A DNA stretch of 64,000 bases from assembly GCF_000003195.3 (NCBI RefSeq), contig NC_012878.2:5274462-5338461 (forward strand), read 5' to 3'. Positions within the stretch are counted from its first letter, which is position 1. Every line of letters begins with the position of its first letter. Below are positions 23,525 to 37,000 of this stretch, one piece after another. The notes beneath the pieces were generated by a model that was not told the origin of the DNA, did no database searches, and saw only the letters and a program-made list of their open reading frames with translations. The DNA is from Sorghum bicolor (taxonomy: Eukaryota > Streptophyta > Magnoliopsida > Poales > Poaceae). The translations under genes were made by a program, and so were the position numbers.

Positions 23525-26500
23525 CTAGGCTGCAACTGGTTCATTTACAGAATGAGAAACACCGGAATTAACCTGTTGGAAACAGAGAGTGTGGCTTGCA
23601 GTTGTTCAGATTTGTGGACCAAGAAATGTGATAGCAACAAGAAATGAGGGCGTCGATGTATACCTTTGCTGCTTTGAAGAGTTCATCCAGGACCTCGGAT
23701 AATGTGGGGTGAGCGTGAACAGCAAACTTGATGTCCTGCATTACAGAAACAATTATGTATCGGTTCAAGATGAATTGGTAGCTATGCGTATGACAGAATC
23801 CAACAAAGGTGGATGCTTAATAAAAAATAGATTGTCGGCGACACTCACTTGTACACGTGTTCCTAGGGCAATGGCATTGGAGGCCTCGTGGATGAGATCA
23901 GCAGCATGCAAACCCAAAATGTGAACCCCAAGAATTTCACCCGTGTCAGGTCGGTAAATCAACTGCAGTGAGGAGCACATATTGTCAAATTCTGTTAGTG
24001 CAAACTTGTGAAAATAAATTATGGAGAAAACATGAACTTGAAGTAGCAAACAGAATGACCTTAGCAATCCCATCTCCTTCATTTTCTGCCAAAGCTTTAG
24101 TGTTAGCCTTAAAGCTAGTCTTCACAACATTTACCTCAAATCCTTCTTTGTCTGCCTGCTCCCTGGCTTGTGGCTGAGAAAGTTTCAAAAACAGAAAATT
24201 AGCAATAAATAAATAAATAAACAAATAAGGCATTGCCTATTAGTCAAATGACCAAAATACGGCCATTAACAAAATGATGTCCAAATATTCAGCCAATGAA
24301 ATTCATGTACATTGATTAGAAAGGAATGCATGAAGGACATGTCTAACAATTTCAATAAGGAGATAACTTACCTCTGTCAGCCCAACCATACTAATCTCTG
24401 GATGAGTAAAACATGCGGCCGGGATGCTTAAATGATTTAGGATGTGATCCTTTCCAGAGATTTGTTCAACAACTACATTTGAATAGGAATTCAACATCAG
24501 ACAAGTACACCAATAAGCTTTCTCCAAGAAATCACAAGAAAACAAAATTCTCGAATACCTGAAATTCCTTGTGCACTGGCAGCATGGGCAAGCATGAGTT
24601 TGCCATTGGCATCTCCAATGCAATATAAATTGGGTACCTATATAATATTATATGTGAATTATGCAGAAATCTTGAGGAGACACTTGTTCTCAAGAAAAAA
24701 GTAACGCAATAAAAGTTGCAACATACCACATTGCCATCTGCATCCATGACTCGCATCCGTTCATCAACAGGCACAAAACCACGTTGTGTAACGACATTGA
24801 TCTTAAGAAAAGGAAAATAAGCTTCAGCATTCTTATATTTTAAAATGTAGCATAAGATCTGGTAGCTACTAGATTTAATTTCTAGATACTCACGTTTTCC
24901 AAGCCAAGCCCTTTGGTGAATGGCGCCCTTCCTGTGGCAATAAGAGCTGCGTCAACCTGCACACAAATTTCCAACCTCCCGAGTGAGCCATTGGGGTTAA
25001 CTTATAAAGAATCAAATAGTAAATTGGAAAGCTAGCAGAAATGCTTTATGTGCAATCCAATGAGATTTACAGTGCACTTGGTCTTGCTTACCATATTGTT
25101 GCTTTTGATGACTATTTGCATTTGCAAGTGGACTTATGACTTTGAATATCTTACATTTATATGGATTGACGTTACTACATTCATTACAGAAACAATTTCA
25201 TAATAATATAATTGTGTTCTATATAAAATAATATATGTTCTATAGATGTTGTTAGTCAAAGTGTCACCTTGAAGATTGTGTCAATGTCCTAACAGACATG
25301 CATTTCTGTTCGAATGAAGTAAAATCATAACATATTATTGATACAAAACATTTTTACTACCTGATTTTGATTACAATGCTTGTAACAAGTAACTGTTACA
25401 GAATTCTGTGCTCAACCAACTATACATATGGCAGGTATAGGACCAATATGAAGCATTCACTCAGTAAAGCCATGCAGCTCTAGACAACGAGATAATAAAA
25501 GATTATGTATGTTGTACTTAGCCCCGTTGTGTGTTCCACTTGGCACCGTTATACCATAACAAAGAGATGACTGGCAAAAGTAATCAACAAGAACAAAAGC
25601 AAGTTGCCAAAGAAAGATATCAGAAATGTTACCTCAAGGGTTTCTTTGTGTTCCTTTGTCTTCGCATCAATAAGCTCGATGAGCACAGGTTTTCCGTCCT
25701 TTGCTGGAGTAATCTAGTGAAAAATCCATAGACCATTCAACATATAGATTATTCAACCATGTCAAAAAAAAAAGTCTGGAATACTTTGAGAAAGCTAGAC
25801 CAAAGGTGAACCTTGCTTGCAAAAACACCAGTGTGATAGTCAATTTTCCGAGGATTGATAAGAACTCTCTGGGCTAATTTTGCAATTTCAGGATCAAATC
25901 CAGGCATCAGCTGGTCAAGAGCTTCAACGAAAGTAACCTGCCCAATTTTGAATTGAGTAAATCAAGTGAAAATTAACTCACAACAACCATGTTCAACAGG
26001 CAACTGCAGATGATGCGTAAGGAGCATTCTAGAATCCATCCACCTTATCTGAATTATTTAGCATTTACTTAAGTTCAAAATGCTGGAATCGTATTTTGCA
26101 CAATAGCCAAACAATCAATGGAGGTAAGATGAAAAATCAGAGAAAATAACAGCAGATACATTTAAAGAACACCAGAACACTGTGCAAGTTTCATAGTTTC
26201 TCTGGTGCTGTGGACAATGGTTCTTGGAGAAAGCAACCTAGCAAATAATTTCAAAGCAAGAGCTTCTAATGTACCTCACTTCCAAGAGCTGTGTATACAT
26301 CACTGAACTCAAGTCCAATGTAACCACTTCCAACAATAGCTATCCAGTCTGGAACTGACTCAAGTTTCAGTGCATGATCACTGGTAAATACAGTTTTCCC
26401 TGCAAATAATCATCCGGCAGAGTTTTATGAGAACAGACAAAACAAGGAAAAAGTACACCAAAAATGACAACTAATACACCACATGTTACAATAAAGAATG

Positions 26501-29500
26501 CACCCAATGTTTATATCTCTAATGCTCTAAATTTCTAGGCTACATTTGTGATGTGACAACAATTGTGCCAGCGACAACAGAATGGTCACAAGGATCACAT
26601 ATCCAGTTTTTGGTCTCAAAGTATGAGTTCAACACTGAAAAATATCTAGAAACAGGCATATAACCATATGGATATTCAAGACATAACAAATGACAACCTA
26701 TACTTAGCTTTTTGTCCCTGGTGATTCCAAATCCAATCTAAATCAATGTGGTGGGATTGGATTCTTGGTGCAGAAACAGTATAACATTTGGGTCTTTCTA
26801 ACAATGATGAAAAGCAAAATAGCCAGAGTTGAATTAAACAAACAGACAAGCAAAGCAGCATTGCATGTAACACTGAATTAGGAATGACTGCATCAACATG
26901 AATCACCAGAAAGTTTTGAAAAGCAGAGCAGTGCCGAAAGTCATAAGGTGCATTAAAAATAAAAATGGCTATCACACTACAATTCACGGTCATATCTATA
27001 TCCTCCTCATTATGGGTATTGAAGTTTAACAGAAATGAAATGAATAATTTTTTATAATAAATCTCCAGCATGCACCATAAGTCCATACCTTTCCTAAAGT
27101 ATTGAGTTTTCAAAAAAGAGAACTCAAACAGAGAAGTATTTACCATCAATCTCAATCCCTTTGGGAACAAAAGGAACTGAACCAGTGGCAATTATGATGT
27201 TTCTGGCAGTGATTTCTTTATCTGGAGAACCGGCTTTTCCATATCGTACCTTTTGCTTTCCCTGATCAGACATCAGTGAAAACATGTTAGAACATCCCTT
27301 TGCTTTCCCTGGTTGTGAGCTCATTTTCTGGTTGAAGTGTCACTGGATATTCCAGATCAGGACACACAGAGAGCTCATTTTTCACATTCATGGATAAGAT
27401 CTTGTTATGCATTATCTCACTGGACATAATTAATGCCATAATCTTCACCAGAAATATTGAGTTTGTTTCATTTCTGGTTAGATCATACAGTTTACTTTTA
27501 ACTGATCCATACCCAACTAGTATTCAATCTACTCATAGATTATAGATATGTGATTTTGCTTAAGTTTATGCATATTAAGAAAAAACAACATAATTGATTT
27601 TTTAAAAAAATAAGGACAAACATAGTTATTATTTATTAACAATTTAAAAACAGTATATAGGGCACACACACTAAATATTTAGCATTAATAATTCCTCCAA
27701 GTGTTGTCGAAGCTCAATAGTACACAGCAAAGTTTTAGATAAAATTTACAAACACAAACAACTCTGAATTATCAACCTCCGGCGAAAGAACCGGGATAAG
27801 ATTCTCATGTACATAACTGTTTGTTCCACATCAATCAAGGACTATAGATAACTTACCACAATAGTGCCAACACCTGTCAATATATCCACTCCCAGAGCTT
27901 TCATTGAGTTAGTCAAGTTGCTACGGATTTTTGAGGCAAGATTGCTTGCATGATCAGCAACACCTTGCCTGTCATATCCAGGAGAAGAAACCTGTTACAA
28001 GGTAATATGCCTAACAATTCAGCATCAATCAGGATAATATATAACATGTTCGAGTAAGAACTGCTAATGATCATAGGAAATGGTTGAGACCTTCACATGC
28101 CTCCTACGAACAAGCAGAATCCTTGTTTAAATTGTTTTTTTTTTCTTTGGTGTGAGGGGTGGGGGAGACTTTAATAAAGAGTAACATGGGCATATAGTAA
28201 CTAAAAGCCTTGCATCCATAAGATTAATGCATGTGACTAATTTAAATTTAATTGTTAATTTTAAACTTGTGGAGGTATATATAACCAGGGAACCTGAATC
28301 TTGCACTGTACGTTCTTCCCTTGTCTATTACAGATTTACTTTGTCTATTGGGTTCTGACAAACACCAAGAAAGATTTGACTCTAAATTAAGAAATTGGAA
28401 TGAACAGATTAAGTAGAATTCTACTAGTTGCAATTAAAATGGATACAGTTAGGTGCTAGAATGGACAAAAGTACTCAGACAAGCTCCTAGCTGTAGCTTT
28501 TTGTCAATTTTGCACTATATGAGCCTATTTGAAACAGCAAATCCCTCGCCCAATTCAACTGACCGCATTACCTGTAGACCCATAGACTTCAAATGATGTT
28601 CATCATGAAGCTCCCGCATTCGACCACTGACAGCAAGGAGTGCTTTCGATGGGACACAACCTCTGTTTACACAAGTCCCACCCACAACATCTCCCTCAAT
28701 TATGGCTGTTTTCAAACCCTGAAGAAATTAGAGCAAAGTGAAACAAGATCAATATAGAAGCAGTACCAACTCTTAGAAAATTATTGGTATGGCTAATGTT
28801 TGGCATCATTCTTATTTGCTAGACTATCATAAAACATGAGGTTAAAATGGGAAAATACTGTTGTCTCTTGAAATTAGCACGGACTAGATCAACTAACAAC
28901 AGTCGAACAACAATGGTATGCAGGGCAGCAAAACCTCCAAATTCACCCAAGTAATCGATGCTAATCCCTGAACAAGCACCCAAATTAGCAGACAAATTTG
29001 GAAGTGTTTGTAGACAAGACATAGGTTTGCAAATTGCCTTACTCTGTGGTTTAGCATCAAAACTAAAGTATTTCAAACTTAAAATTAACTGCTAGCAAGA
29101 AAGTTTGCCGCCCAGATTACAGGTACACACCTGGGCCTTCCACCAACCTCGGCCTAGAGGCACCTCATCAACTCATCGATCTAAAATTCTTATCAGATAC
29201 ACAAAAAAAACAACGATAGTCCAATTCAAGCAAAATTTCCATTTCTAACGCCGAATTACCAATCAGGCATCACGTGCTATCGTTTCTGGTCAGTACTAAC
29301 GCATCCCATGGCAGACCAATTCCGCAGCTCCGCTATCCCAGGATTACTCACTAAAACAGTGCTGATGTTACACCGAGCACTTAATAAAAAGACGCAGACC
29401 TCTTCAACGGCGTGGAGCGCGGCGCCGTGACCCCCGACGCCCGCGCCGATGATGACGAGGTCGTAATCGAAGCCGCCGCTCCCCGCCACCGCGCCATTGG

Positions 29501-29690
29501 TCGCCGCCGCGGCCCTCGCCACCGCCAGCCTCGCTGGCACCTGCGAGATCCGCAGCGAGGGGCACGCTAGGGCCTCGCCCCGGAGTCCGCAGACCCGGAC
29601 CCCACCTGGCCGCCGCGCGGCCTCGGATCTGGCGCCGCCGCGGGACGCGGTCGCCGAGGCGGAGACGGAGACGGCCGCGGTGGACTGCAT
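23525..29690 (-). CDS. LPD: Plastidial dihydrolipoyl dehydrogenase (E3 subunit)
   Basis: Flavoenzyme that reoxidises dihydrolipoamide with NAD+; the E3 component of the plastid pyruvate dehydrogenase complex that supplies acetyl-CoA for fatty acid synthesis. Fifteen exons: 29400-29690, 28572-28718, 27857-27991, 27144-27261, 26275-26399, 25812-25937, 25633-25713, 24894-24956, 24727-24801, 24559-24637, 24372-24472, 24060-24173, 23849-23962, 23664-23735, 23525-23572. They close in frame to 562 aa. A Ser/Ala/Arg-rich transit peptide covers about 1-70. FAD loop GAGVGG at 82-87; redox disulfide in [13 protein letters not shown] (Cys113, Cys118); NAD loop GSGYIG at 254-259; catalytic HPTLSE (His532, Glu537). 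The tail reads [15 protein letters not shown]. The start MQSTAAV was chosen because it begins the transit peptide; an upstream in-frame ATG at 29885 adds a non-conserved leader. Confidence 0.95.
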
Positions 29691-30478
29691 AGCGGACGAA
29701 ATGGGACAGTAGGCTGGGGAGCTAGTGCGCGGTGAGTTGGGAGAGGGAGGCGTATAAGTCGAAGAAGAGGAGGCAGGCGCGGGCGGAGGAGGCGAGGGGG
29801 GGTTTATGCGACGGGGCGGAGGTTTCGAAGCTGGCACAGGGCCGAGGAGGCCGAGGGAGGGGAAATTTTGAAACTTGACCCACAATTCGTGTCCCTTGAA
29901 ACTTGACCCACAATTCGTAAGCCTTTAGAAATATGACCCAGATCATGCGGGGCGATGGGACCCGCATGTCAGTGTAGTATGAGGCTGATGAGATGAGTGG
30001 GCGCCAGGTCAGCTCTTCTTCTTCTTATTTTTTAGCAAAGGGCGCCAGGTCAGCTGCTGGCGTGGTTTATGCTGGTTTACATGACCTGTGACCATCCTAA
30101 TTTGTACATGTCACATGGATAATACTTGGCCGTTGTTGAAAATTTTTGGATTTGACTACTGTAACACTTTTGTTTGTATTTGACAATTATTATTCAGTTA
30201 TAGACTAATTAGATTTTAAAAGATTCGTCTCGCAAATTACAGATAAATTGTGTAGTTAGTTATTTTTTATCTATATCTAATGTTTTATATATGCATCCAA
30301 AGATTTGATGTCACGGAAAATCATATCTAACATTTATATCTCCGAGTAGGTTTACTAAAATGCAATTCTATGTTTGGAGAATATTTTTTTTAAGTAATTG
30401 GAGCAAGTTATTGTTAACCTCAACCAAGAGAAAATAGTATCAACATGGATGTCTCTGAATAGGTTTACTATAACAATA

Positions 30479-30824
30479 CTCCCTCCGTTCCAAAATACTG
30501 CTATTCCTAGAAAAAAATTTTGTCCACAAATATTGTTATTTCTACTAGCATACTCAGTCCACCAGCCCATTTAATTCTCCTCGGAACTTCCGTGGTCCAC
30601 CAGCCCATTTAATTTCTTCTAGGGAGTAGTACTTTGGCGCATGTTAATTGTTTGAGTCTGTTTAATTGGCATTAAATGCAGCTCGTTGGAACCAGAGAAC
30701 CATGGCTTAACGTGCATGATTAAATGGTGGAACACAAATTAATTGAGGGTAGAATAGTCTTTTGTTTACCACACTAATCTGTCTGAAATCTGCTAGAAAT
30801 AGCAGTATTTGGGGACGGAGGGAG
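30479..30824. mobile_element. Stowaway-like MITE, 346 bp
   Basis: Ends CTCCCTCCGTTCCAAAATAC and GTATTTGGGGACGGAGGGAG, flanked by TA. Near-identical over its length to 20369-20713, 10 kb away and in the same orientation. Confidence 0.9.
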
Positions 30825-31888
30825 TATATGACATAATTATTCTAATAGTACTTATTTGGTGTTATAAATACTATTATTTTGTATACATTTTGGTCAAACT
30901 TAAAAAAATAACACGACAATTGTATCTCATTTTCTTTGTTTTGTCATCTAAATTATTTAGATTAAGTGGATTTCATTTTTCTTGGTTCATATTTTTTTAT
31001 TAAATGAGTGTTTTCCTATTTAATGTGCTAGATAAAACAAAAAAAATGCATTCTGGACTAGTAAAAACTTAGCTCCTGCTACTTCAATCTAGACAGACAT
31101 GTTTCTAATTCTCAAGTATTCTAATGCCTAATGTAACTCATGGGCCATCCAACCTATACAACTGTTAGCATCCATTTTGCCCCATTAATATACATGGATG
31201 TTATATAAGAAACTCCTAAGCTTTTAAAAAGAAGCAGAAGAAGTTTCTATAAAGTATTTTTTTTGTTTATTTTAGCTTTTATATGTGCAATATGGTTCGT
31301 TATTTATGGATAGTATGCACTATTACAAGGTATCTTCACCATACTAGTTAAGATTGATGGCTACGATTTAGACTTTGTACTAAGAAGTATGTTTGGAAGC
31401 AAAAGCCAAAATTAGAATGTTTTTTTGGAACTTAATATGATAGAAGAATACTTAGCATTTTTAGCCATTTTTTTGTGAGCCTTTATACATAAATTATAGG
31501 TTTATGCTCATGTGTTGCCACGAATTTCAAAATCTACACTCCTAAATTTTGCGATGCCGGGAGACACGGAGGTGGATGGGGACTAAGACAATAGTGGCTA
31601 GGCTTGAACGCTTGATTGTGGAGAGGGGGGGTGTGGGGCGCACATGGGAAGGGTGTATATCAGACCTAGAACCACCTGTTGGCGTGAAAAAAACAACTAG
31701 AGGAAACACATCACATAATGTTTTTCATGCCGTCGGGTTCAGGTTATCAAGGGCTTTTTTGCATTTTGTTATAGAGATTTATAATAATAATAACATCACA
31801 ATACATGCATTTGCTACTTTGATAATTATAATCCGACATCCTATAATAACTATACATGACAAATATCGTCCTATATTCATGTTCTATA

Positions 31889-31994
31889 CTCTCTCCATTC
31901 AAAATTATAAGTGATTTTGGTTTTTCTAGATACATAAATATAATGTATCTAGATGCATATAGAAAGCTAATTTACTTGTTTGGAATGGAGTGAG
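31889..31994. mobile_element. Short Stowaway-like MITE, 106 bp
   Basis: Ends CTCTCTCCATTCAAAATTAT and GTTTGGAATGGAGTGAG, flanked by TA. The interior has an AGATACATAAATATAATG type repeat. Probably an internally deleted derivative. Confidence 0.65.
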
Positions 31995-32248
31995 TAGATA
32001 CATAATATTGTGAAAATATTTTTTTCTCAAATTATTATTGTGAAAATATGAGGTTTTCTTTCCTACTTTTTTTGTGAAAAGGGTAGAAATATTTGGCATC
32101 CCTGTTGACGGGTTCCATATGCATATTGCTAGCCATATTATCTTTTTCGATGTTATCACTAGCATATCTTTCTTTCTCTCCCTACATGAGTTGATGCTCA
32201 CTTAGTGTAAAAAATGCACGCTGGTAGATATTTTAGGCTCTGACTCAT

Positions 32249-32855
32249 TGAAAGTCGTTAGGTGTTATTTGTGAGGGGTTCTTGGGCTTATTCCCCGGCG
32301 GAGTGCCAAAAGCCACTCTAGTGGATTGCTCGTGTCATTGAGTTACCTCACTTGTGGGTCGGTTCTTGCGGTGTCCTAGTGAGGACGAGGTTCGTGCTAC
32401 ACCTCTTAGCCGCCGAACCACCAAGTGTTGGTCGACACAACGGGGACGTAGCGTGCCGGCAAGCACGTGAACCTCGGGAGAAAAATCGGTGTCTCAATTG
32501 TGTTTGATTGGCATTCTCCCGGTGCGTGATTGTTTACATTGGTGATTGGTTCATCCCCTACACGGTGGTATAAATATCTTATCCTATCCTTTACTTACCG
32601 CAGACTAGTGTAATTAGTTTAGTTGCTTACTTTGCCTTGTGTAGCTTAGTTCACTAGTGTAGCTTGTAGAGACTTAGTGCTTGTGTGCATAGTGATCATA
32701 GCAACTAGAATTGTTGGGTAGGTGGCTTGCAAACACCCCTTTAGAGCTAGAGCAAAAAGCTTCGCTTTGTTATTTACTAACCTCTTGCTCTAGTGAGTTT
32801 GTAGAATTTTTAAATAGGCTATTCACCCCCCCTCTAGCCATATTAGAACCTTTCA
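32249..32855 (+). mobile_element. Solo LTR of the same copia-like family, 607 bp
   Basis: Starts TGAAAGTCG and ends AACCTTTCA, flanked by the perfect 5 bp duplication CTCAT (32244-32248 and 32856-32860). A TATAAATA box is near 32570, and the 3' end CACCCCCCCTCTAGCCATAT is typical of grass copia LTRs. Most of it matches the left part of the LTR at 17390-19312 in opposite orientation, but it lacks the 1.3 kb with the CACCGGACGC cluster. No internal region. Confidence 0.9.
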
Positions 32856-32879
32856 CTCATGTGTATATCTAAAGATTTG

Positions 32880-33165
32880 GCATCCTTAGCAACTCCAAGA
32901 GACTCTCTAAAACTTTTCTAAATACTAGGAATAGAGATTTTGATGAAAAGTTATCCTCCAACAGCTTGTTTAAATGATTATGCAAATATAGCTATCTTCT
33001 ATTTTAGATTTTTTGCTAACAAAAAATAGAAGACGAGAATGGCTCTCTAGAGTGCGCACGAGAGATAAAAAGTTGCCGGAGAGTGAAGAAATATAGAAAG
33101 CGATTTGAAAATAATTTTCTAAATGATGATTTAGAGAGTGAGATTTGTAAAGATTCTTAGAGATG
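32880..33165. mobile_element. Probable TIR MITE (AGCAACTCCAAGAG type)
   Basis: The left side AGCAACTCCAAGAGACTCTC and the right side AAAGATTCTTAGAGATGC look like degraded inverted ends. Many internal TCTAAA and TTTAGA segments are inverted. The left end resembles those near 56330 and 58311. Boundaries are approximate. Confidence 0.45.
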
Positions 33166-33790
33166 CAAGGTGGATCTTGTGGCCTTGCCTAGCTCCTATA
33201 ATCATCTTCAATAGACGGGAAGTTTATGCATAGCACACAATAACATTTTAGAGTTTGGTCATTCCGTATTGTAATTTTAATCTTATTTAAGGTATCTTAT
33301 ACTCTTATAAAGCTAAACTCCACTAGAGATTTCTCTCAACATGCAAGCTATCCACATCAACAATCCAGTAAAACTTGTAATAATAGCCAACTAGCACATG
33401 TAATTATGATATTCATTTCTTCATCTACTAATATGCATTTAGCTGTTCATATTGATGTGTCAAATCATTCAACAAAATTAATTTAAAATAATTTTATTCA
33501 TATAACTATAAATATAAATAGTTTATTTTTTAAAAAATATTTGAAATTTCCGCAGCAACGCGCAGGATATTCTTCTAGTTTAATAGAAAATCACGGGATT
33601 GTATAGCACTGTACACCAATACATCCCTTTGGCGAAAAAAAAAGAGTAAAGGCACGAACTCTTGCCACGTTGCCACTTCCAAGATTACAGAAATTGAAAA
33701 GAGTAGCACCCACGCGTCCAAAGGGCCGCCAAACCGCCAAGGTTGTTGAACCGTTGGAGCAATGGAATTGGGCCGTGCCATTTCCTTGTG

Positions 33791-33797
33791 TATATAA
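33791..33797 (+). promoter_or_regulatory. TATA box of the PP4R3 gene
   Basis: TATATAA in the context GTGTATATAACGTGGG, 294 bp upstream of the ATG at 34091. A transcription start near 33825 would give a 5' UTR of about 270 bp, rich in GA repeats (33966-33990). Confidence 0.5.
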
Positions 33798-34090
33798 CGT
33801 GGGTACTCGAAGCAGAGATCCCTCGTACGCGCACACGTTTCCGAGTTTTCCGTCTTGGCCGTTGGCATCCCGCATCTCCCCAAATATTTTCGCCAACGGG
33901 AAAGGGGGGGAAGAAGAGCTCGAGGGGACAAGCAGGGGAGAAGGGAACGCCAAGGGAAGCCGCGAAGCGAGCGAGAGCGAGAGAGAGAGCGCGCATCCTC
34001 GCTTGCTCGATCGCACGCTCGCTCGTGAAGGCTTAGGGTTTCGCCACCTTCCTTCTCCCGCTTCTAACCAGCGTCTCGGCTCCAGAGAGG

Positions 34091-37000
34091 ATGTCGGCGG
34101 AGGAGGCCGCGGCGGCGGCCGCGGCCTTGGCCACGATGAAGGAGGACGCCGGTAGGAGCGGCGCGGAGGCAGCGGACCACCAGAGCGTGCAGGTGCACGG
34201 GAACATGCAGGTGAGCGCTCCCCGCTTGGAAGGTTCTGGAAGGCTTTTTCGTGGCGAGTTCTGTGCGGTGGATGATACACCTGCGGCTGTTTCTATGCTT
34301 GCTCCGCCGCGTTTTCTTCGTTTTTGCGGCTTTTGTGCGACGGGCTGTCGTCGTGGCTGTTGTGCTTCCTTTTGCTGCGCAGTTCGAGAACACGGAAACT
34401 TCTAGAACTCCGTGCGGTTGCTGCTGCGGTACCGTACCGGGAATTTTGGTGTTCTGTTAACGATCGGGGCGGGGTCGTCGGGAAGAGTGGGTGCCTGGGT
34501 GGCGTATGGGTTGATGATTTCGGAACGAATTGTTTCAGAGCTGTTGGCTGTTAATGCTCGGGGCGGGGTCTCAGGGAAGTGTGGGTGCCTGGGTGGCGTG
34601 TGGGTTGATGATTTCGAAACGAATTGGTTCAGAGCTGTTGGCTGGGGAGGATGTTTTGTGTGATTTAGTAGTCTGATGAAGAAACCGTGATTCCCTGATA
34701 ATCAACATGTGCAGATTATCGCTAGCAACTCTGAGTACTAGAGCCATGCCTCTTGGTTACTGTCCACATGTAAGTTCAGAAGAGATGTGTGGGTTGGATT
34801 TGTCCGTTCCGCTTTGTAGTTCGGCGAATTTATTGAGGGACCAGTGAAGCAATGATTCACAGAACCCCGTTGCTTCTATGGAAATGTATGTCTGATGGTA
34901 GTATCAACAAACCATGCGTTCGTTAGTGCCCCTTTTGAGGATTGAGGACATTGAACATGCCTGGGGATTGAAGATCCTGGATCCTGCATGTAGATATACT
35001 TGATGTTGTTGGACTGCCAGCTTTTGCTAGTTTGTGTTTATTAAGAGCAATATTTTGTAAACAATGTAGAATAGGGAATTCAGACCAGCCTGTTGGCCAC
35101 CATGAGAAGATTGTATCGATTCATTGCTTAGTGTGCTACTTTGTGTTCATTCTCAGTTATGTGTCTACCAAGTATGAACGAACCTGTGGCATCTAAACTT
35201 TGTGTCAACCAAATATTGCCAGTTGCGTTAAAAAAAAACAAATATTGCCAGTGCTGAGGAGTTACTAACCATCAATTGCAATGTCTTACCTGCACTAAGT
35301 AACTTAGGATGGCTATATATGTTATCCTTCTCTTACAAGGTGTATATTATCTTTATTTTTTTTCTGCAAAGTCACTCTTACGCAAGATGTTATGCTTTTT
35401 AACTGTTGGTCTACTTACTGTGTCTGCATTTTGTGATGTTTCAAAACAATGTCCAGCGTGTCAAAGTATACAGTTTAACCAATGACGGGCAGTGGGATGA
35501 TCAGGGAACAGGCCACTTAACAATTGACTATATTGAGGTATGGTCAACTCTTGACTCACATCTCCTGTGAACATTCTCTAAAATGATAACTGCAATATTT
35601 GGTCTCATATTGAAGTATTGGTAAATAGTTTCTGTTGATATTCTATTTTTAGCTTCCACTATCATGTGATGATGTGAGCATTGCTTTACACATGTAACTG
35701 GATTCGATTTCCTCTCTAATTAACCTAAAAGATTATCATCCTATTTTTAGCTTCCACTATCATGTGATGATGTGAACATTTCTGTTTTAGATTGTCCATT
35801 TGAGTGATATGTATCCTGCTAAGGTCTTGATGGGATTGTCATCATGCTATTTTATTTTTCTTAGAAAAAGATTATCATCCTATTTTCTAATTTTACCAAA
35901 TACAATGGAATTATTTTTGTCCTTGCATAATTTTTGGGCCATTATATTTGCTCCATTGACTCTTGTTATATTTTAGATCTGATTTCGAAATGCTGCTCAT
36001 GGCATTACCCTGTTACATGGTTTGGTTTGCGTATAGTTCTTTATATAGCTATTATTCCCTTCTGTCACAGATACTGATACTGATGTTTTGGACAACAATA
36101 CAATCTCCAAATTGAGTACTTCTTTGTATTAGATTATCTGTACTATAGGCTTATATTGTTATTAAGGTACTTTCAAGGCAAATCTACACATATAACCTTA
36201 TTTTGAAGCTACATATTAAAATATATTGCTAGTCAAAGGTCCAAAAGTTTGACTGAAACCTTGTCCAAAACATCAATTATTTTTGACTCAACGGAGTAAA
36301 AAAAAATGAAAAGGACTCTAGCAAAAATAGTAAGAGATGAAGCAATTTCCTGGGATGATTTTGTACAATACAATTGGCAAATGACAACTAGCCATAGCAC
36401 ATTACCGATTTTTTTGGTATATAGTGCCTTAATTTTTTACTCATTGCTATTGGGGGTTTAGCTTTTCAATCTTTTTCTGATCTAGGGGTCAAGAGAAAGT
36501 GCTCTGGCTGTCGTGGATGAGGTGGATAATGACATGCTACTACTTCACCGTATTACTTCAGATAATATCTACAGGAAACAAGACCGTAAGATGGTGTTCT
36601 ATTCTTTTAATCGTGGACATTTTTTCCTTGCCCTGATAGACTAATGCACATGTCCATTTTTTGTTGGTAGAAACAATTATCTCATGGAAGGATCCTGAAC
36701 AAGCACTAGATTTACTGCTGAGCTTTCAAGAAGCTGAAGGATGCGGATATATATGGTGACTCAGTGATTAATGAATATTGCTGTGCCCTGTGCCCCCTTA
36801 TATGCTTACACATGTCTTTACATTATGGTTATTTATGCAGGCAGAACATAATCTACTTACAGCAAAAGCTACAATCTGGTGACCTTGGCTGTGAGTTTGC
36901 TAAACATAATGTGTATTTTTTACTTCTGTTGCCCTAGTGTGCTCTTTTTATTTTCCATGTCCAACATTTGAATCCCTAGATGTTTCTACTGGTTCATTGT

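Larger units (their letters stand above)
29691..33590. other. Intergenic region between the LPD and PP4R3 genes
   Basis: No gene was recognised. It contains a DNA-transposon fragment at about 30130-30324 (related to 51649-51885), two Stowaway MITEs, a solo LTR and a TIR-like MITE, listed separately. The remainder (for example 30830-31880 and 33170-33590) is AT-rich and featureless. Confidence 0.55.

Noticed and set aside
33591..34280. 229-codon minus-strand frame over the PP4R3 5' region
   Set aside because: Antisense to the 5' UTR and exon 1; Pro/Arg/Ser-rich without conserved features.
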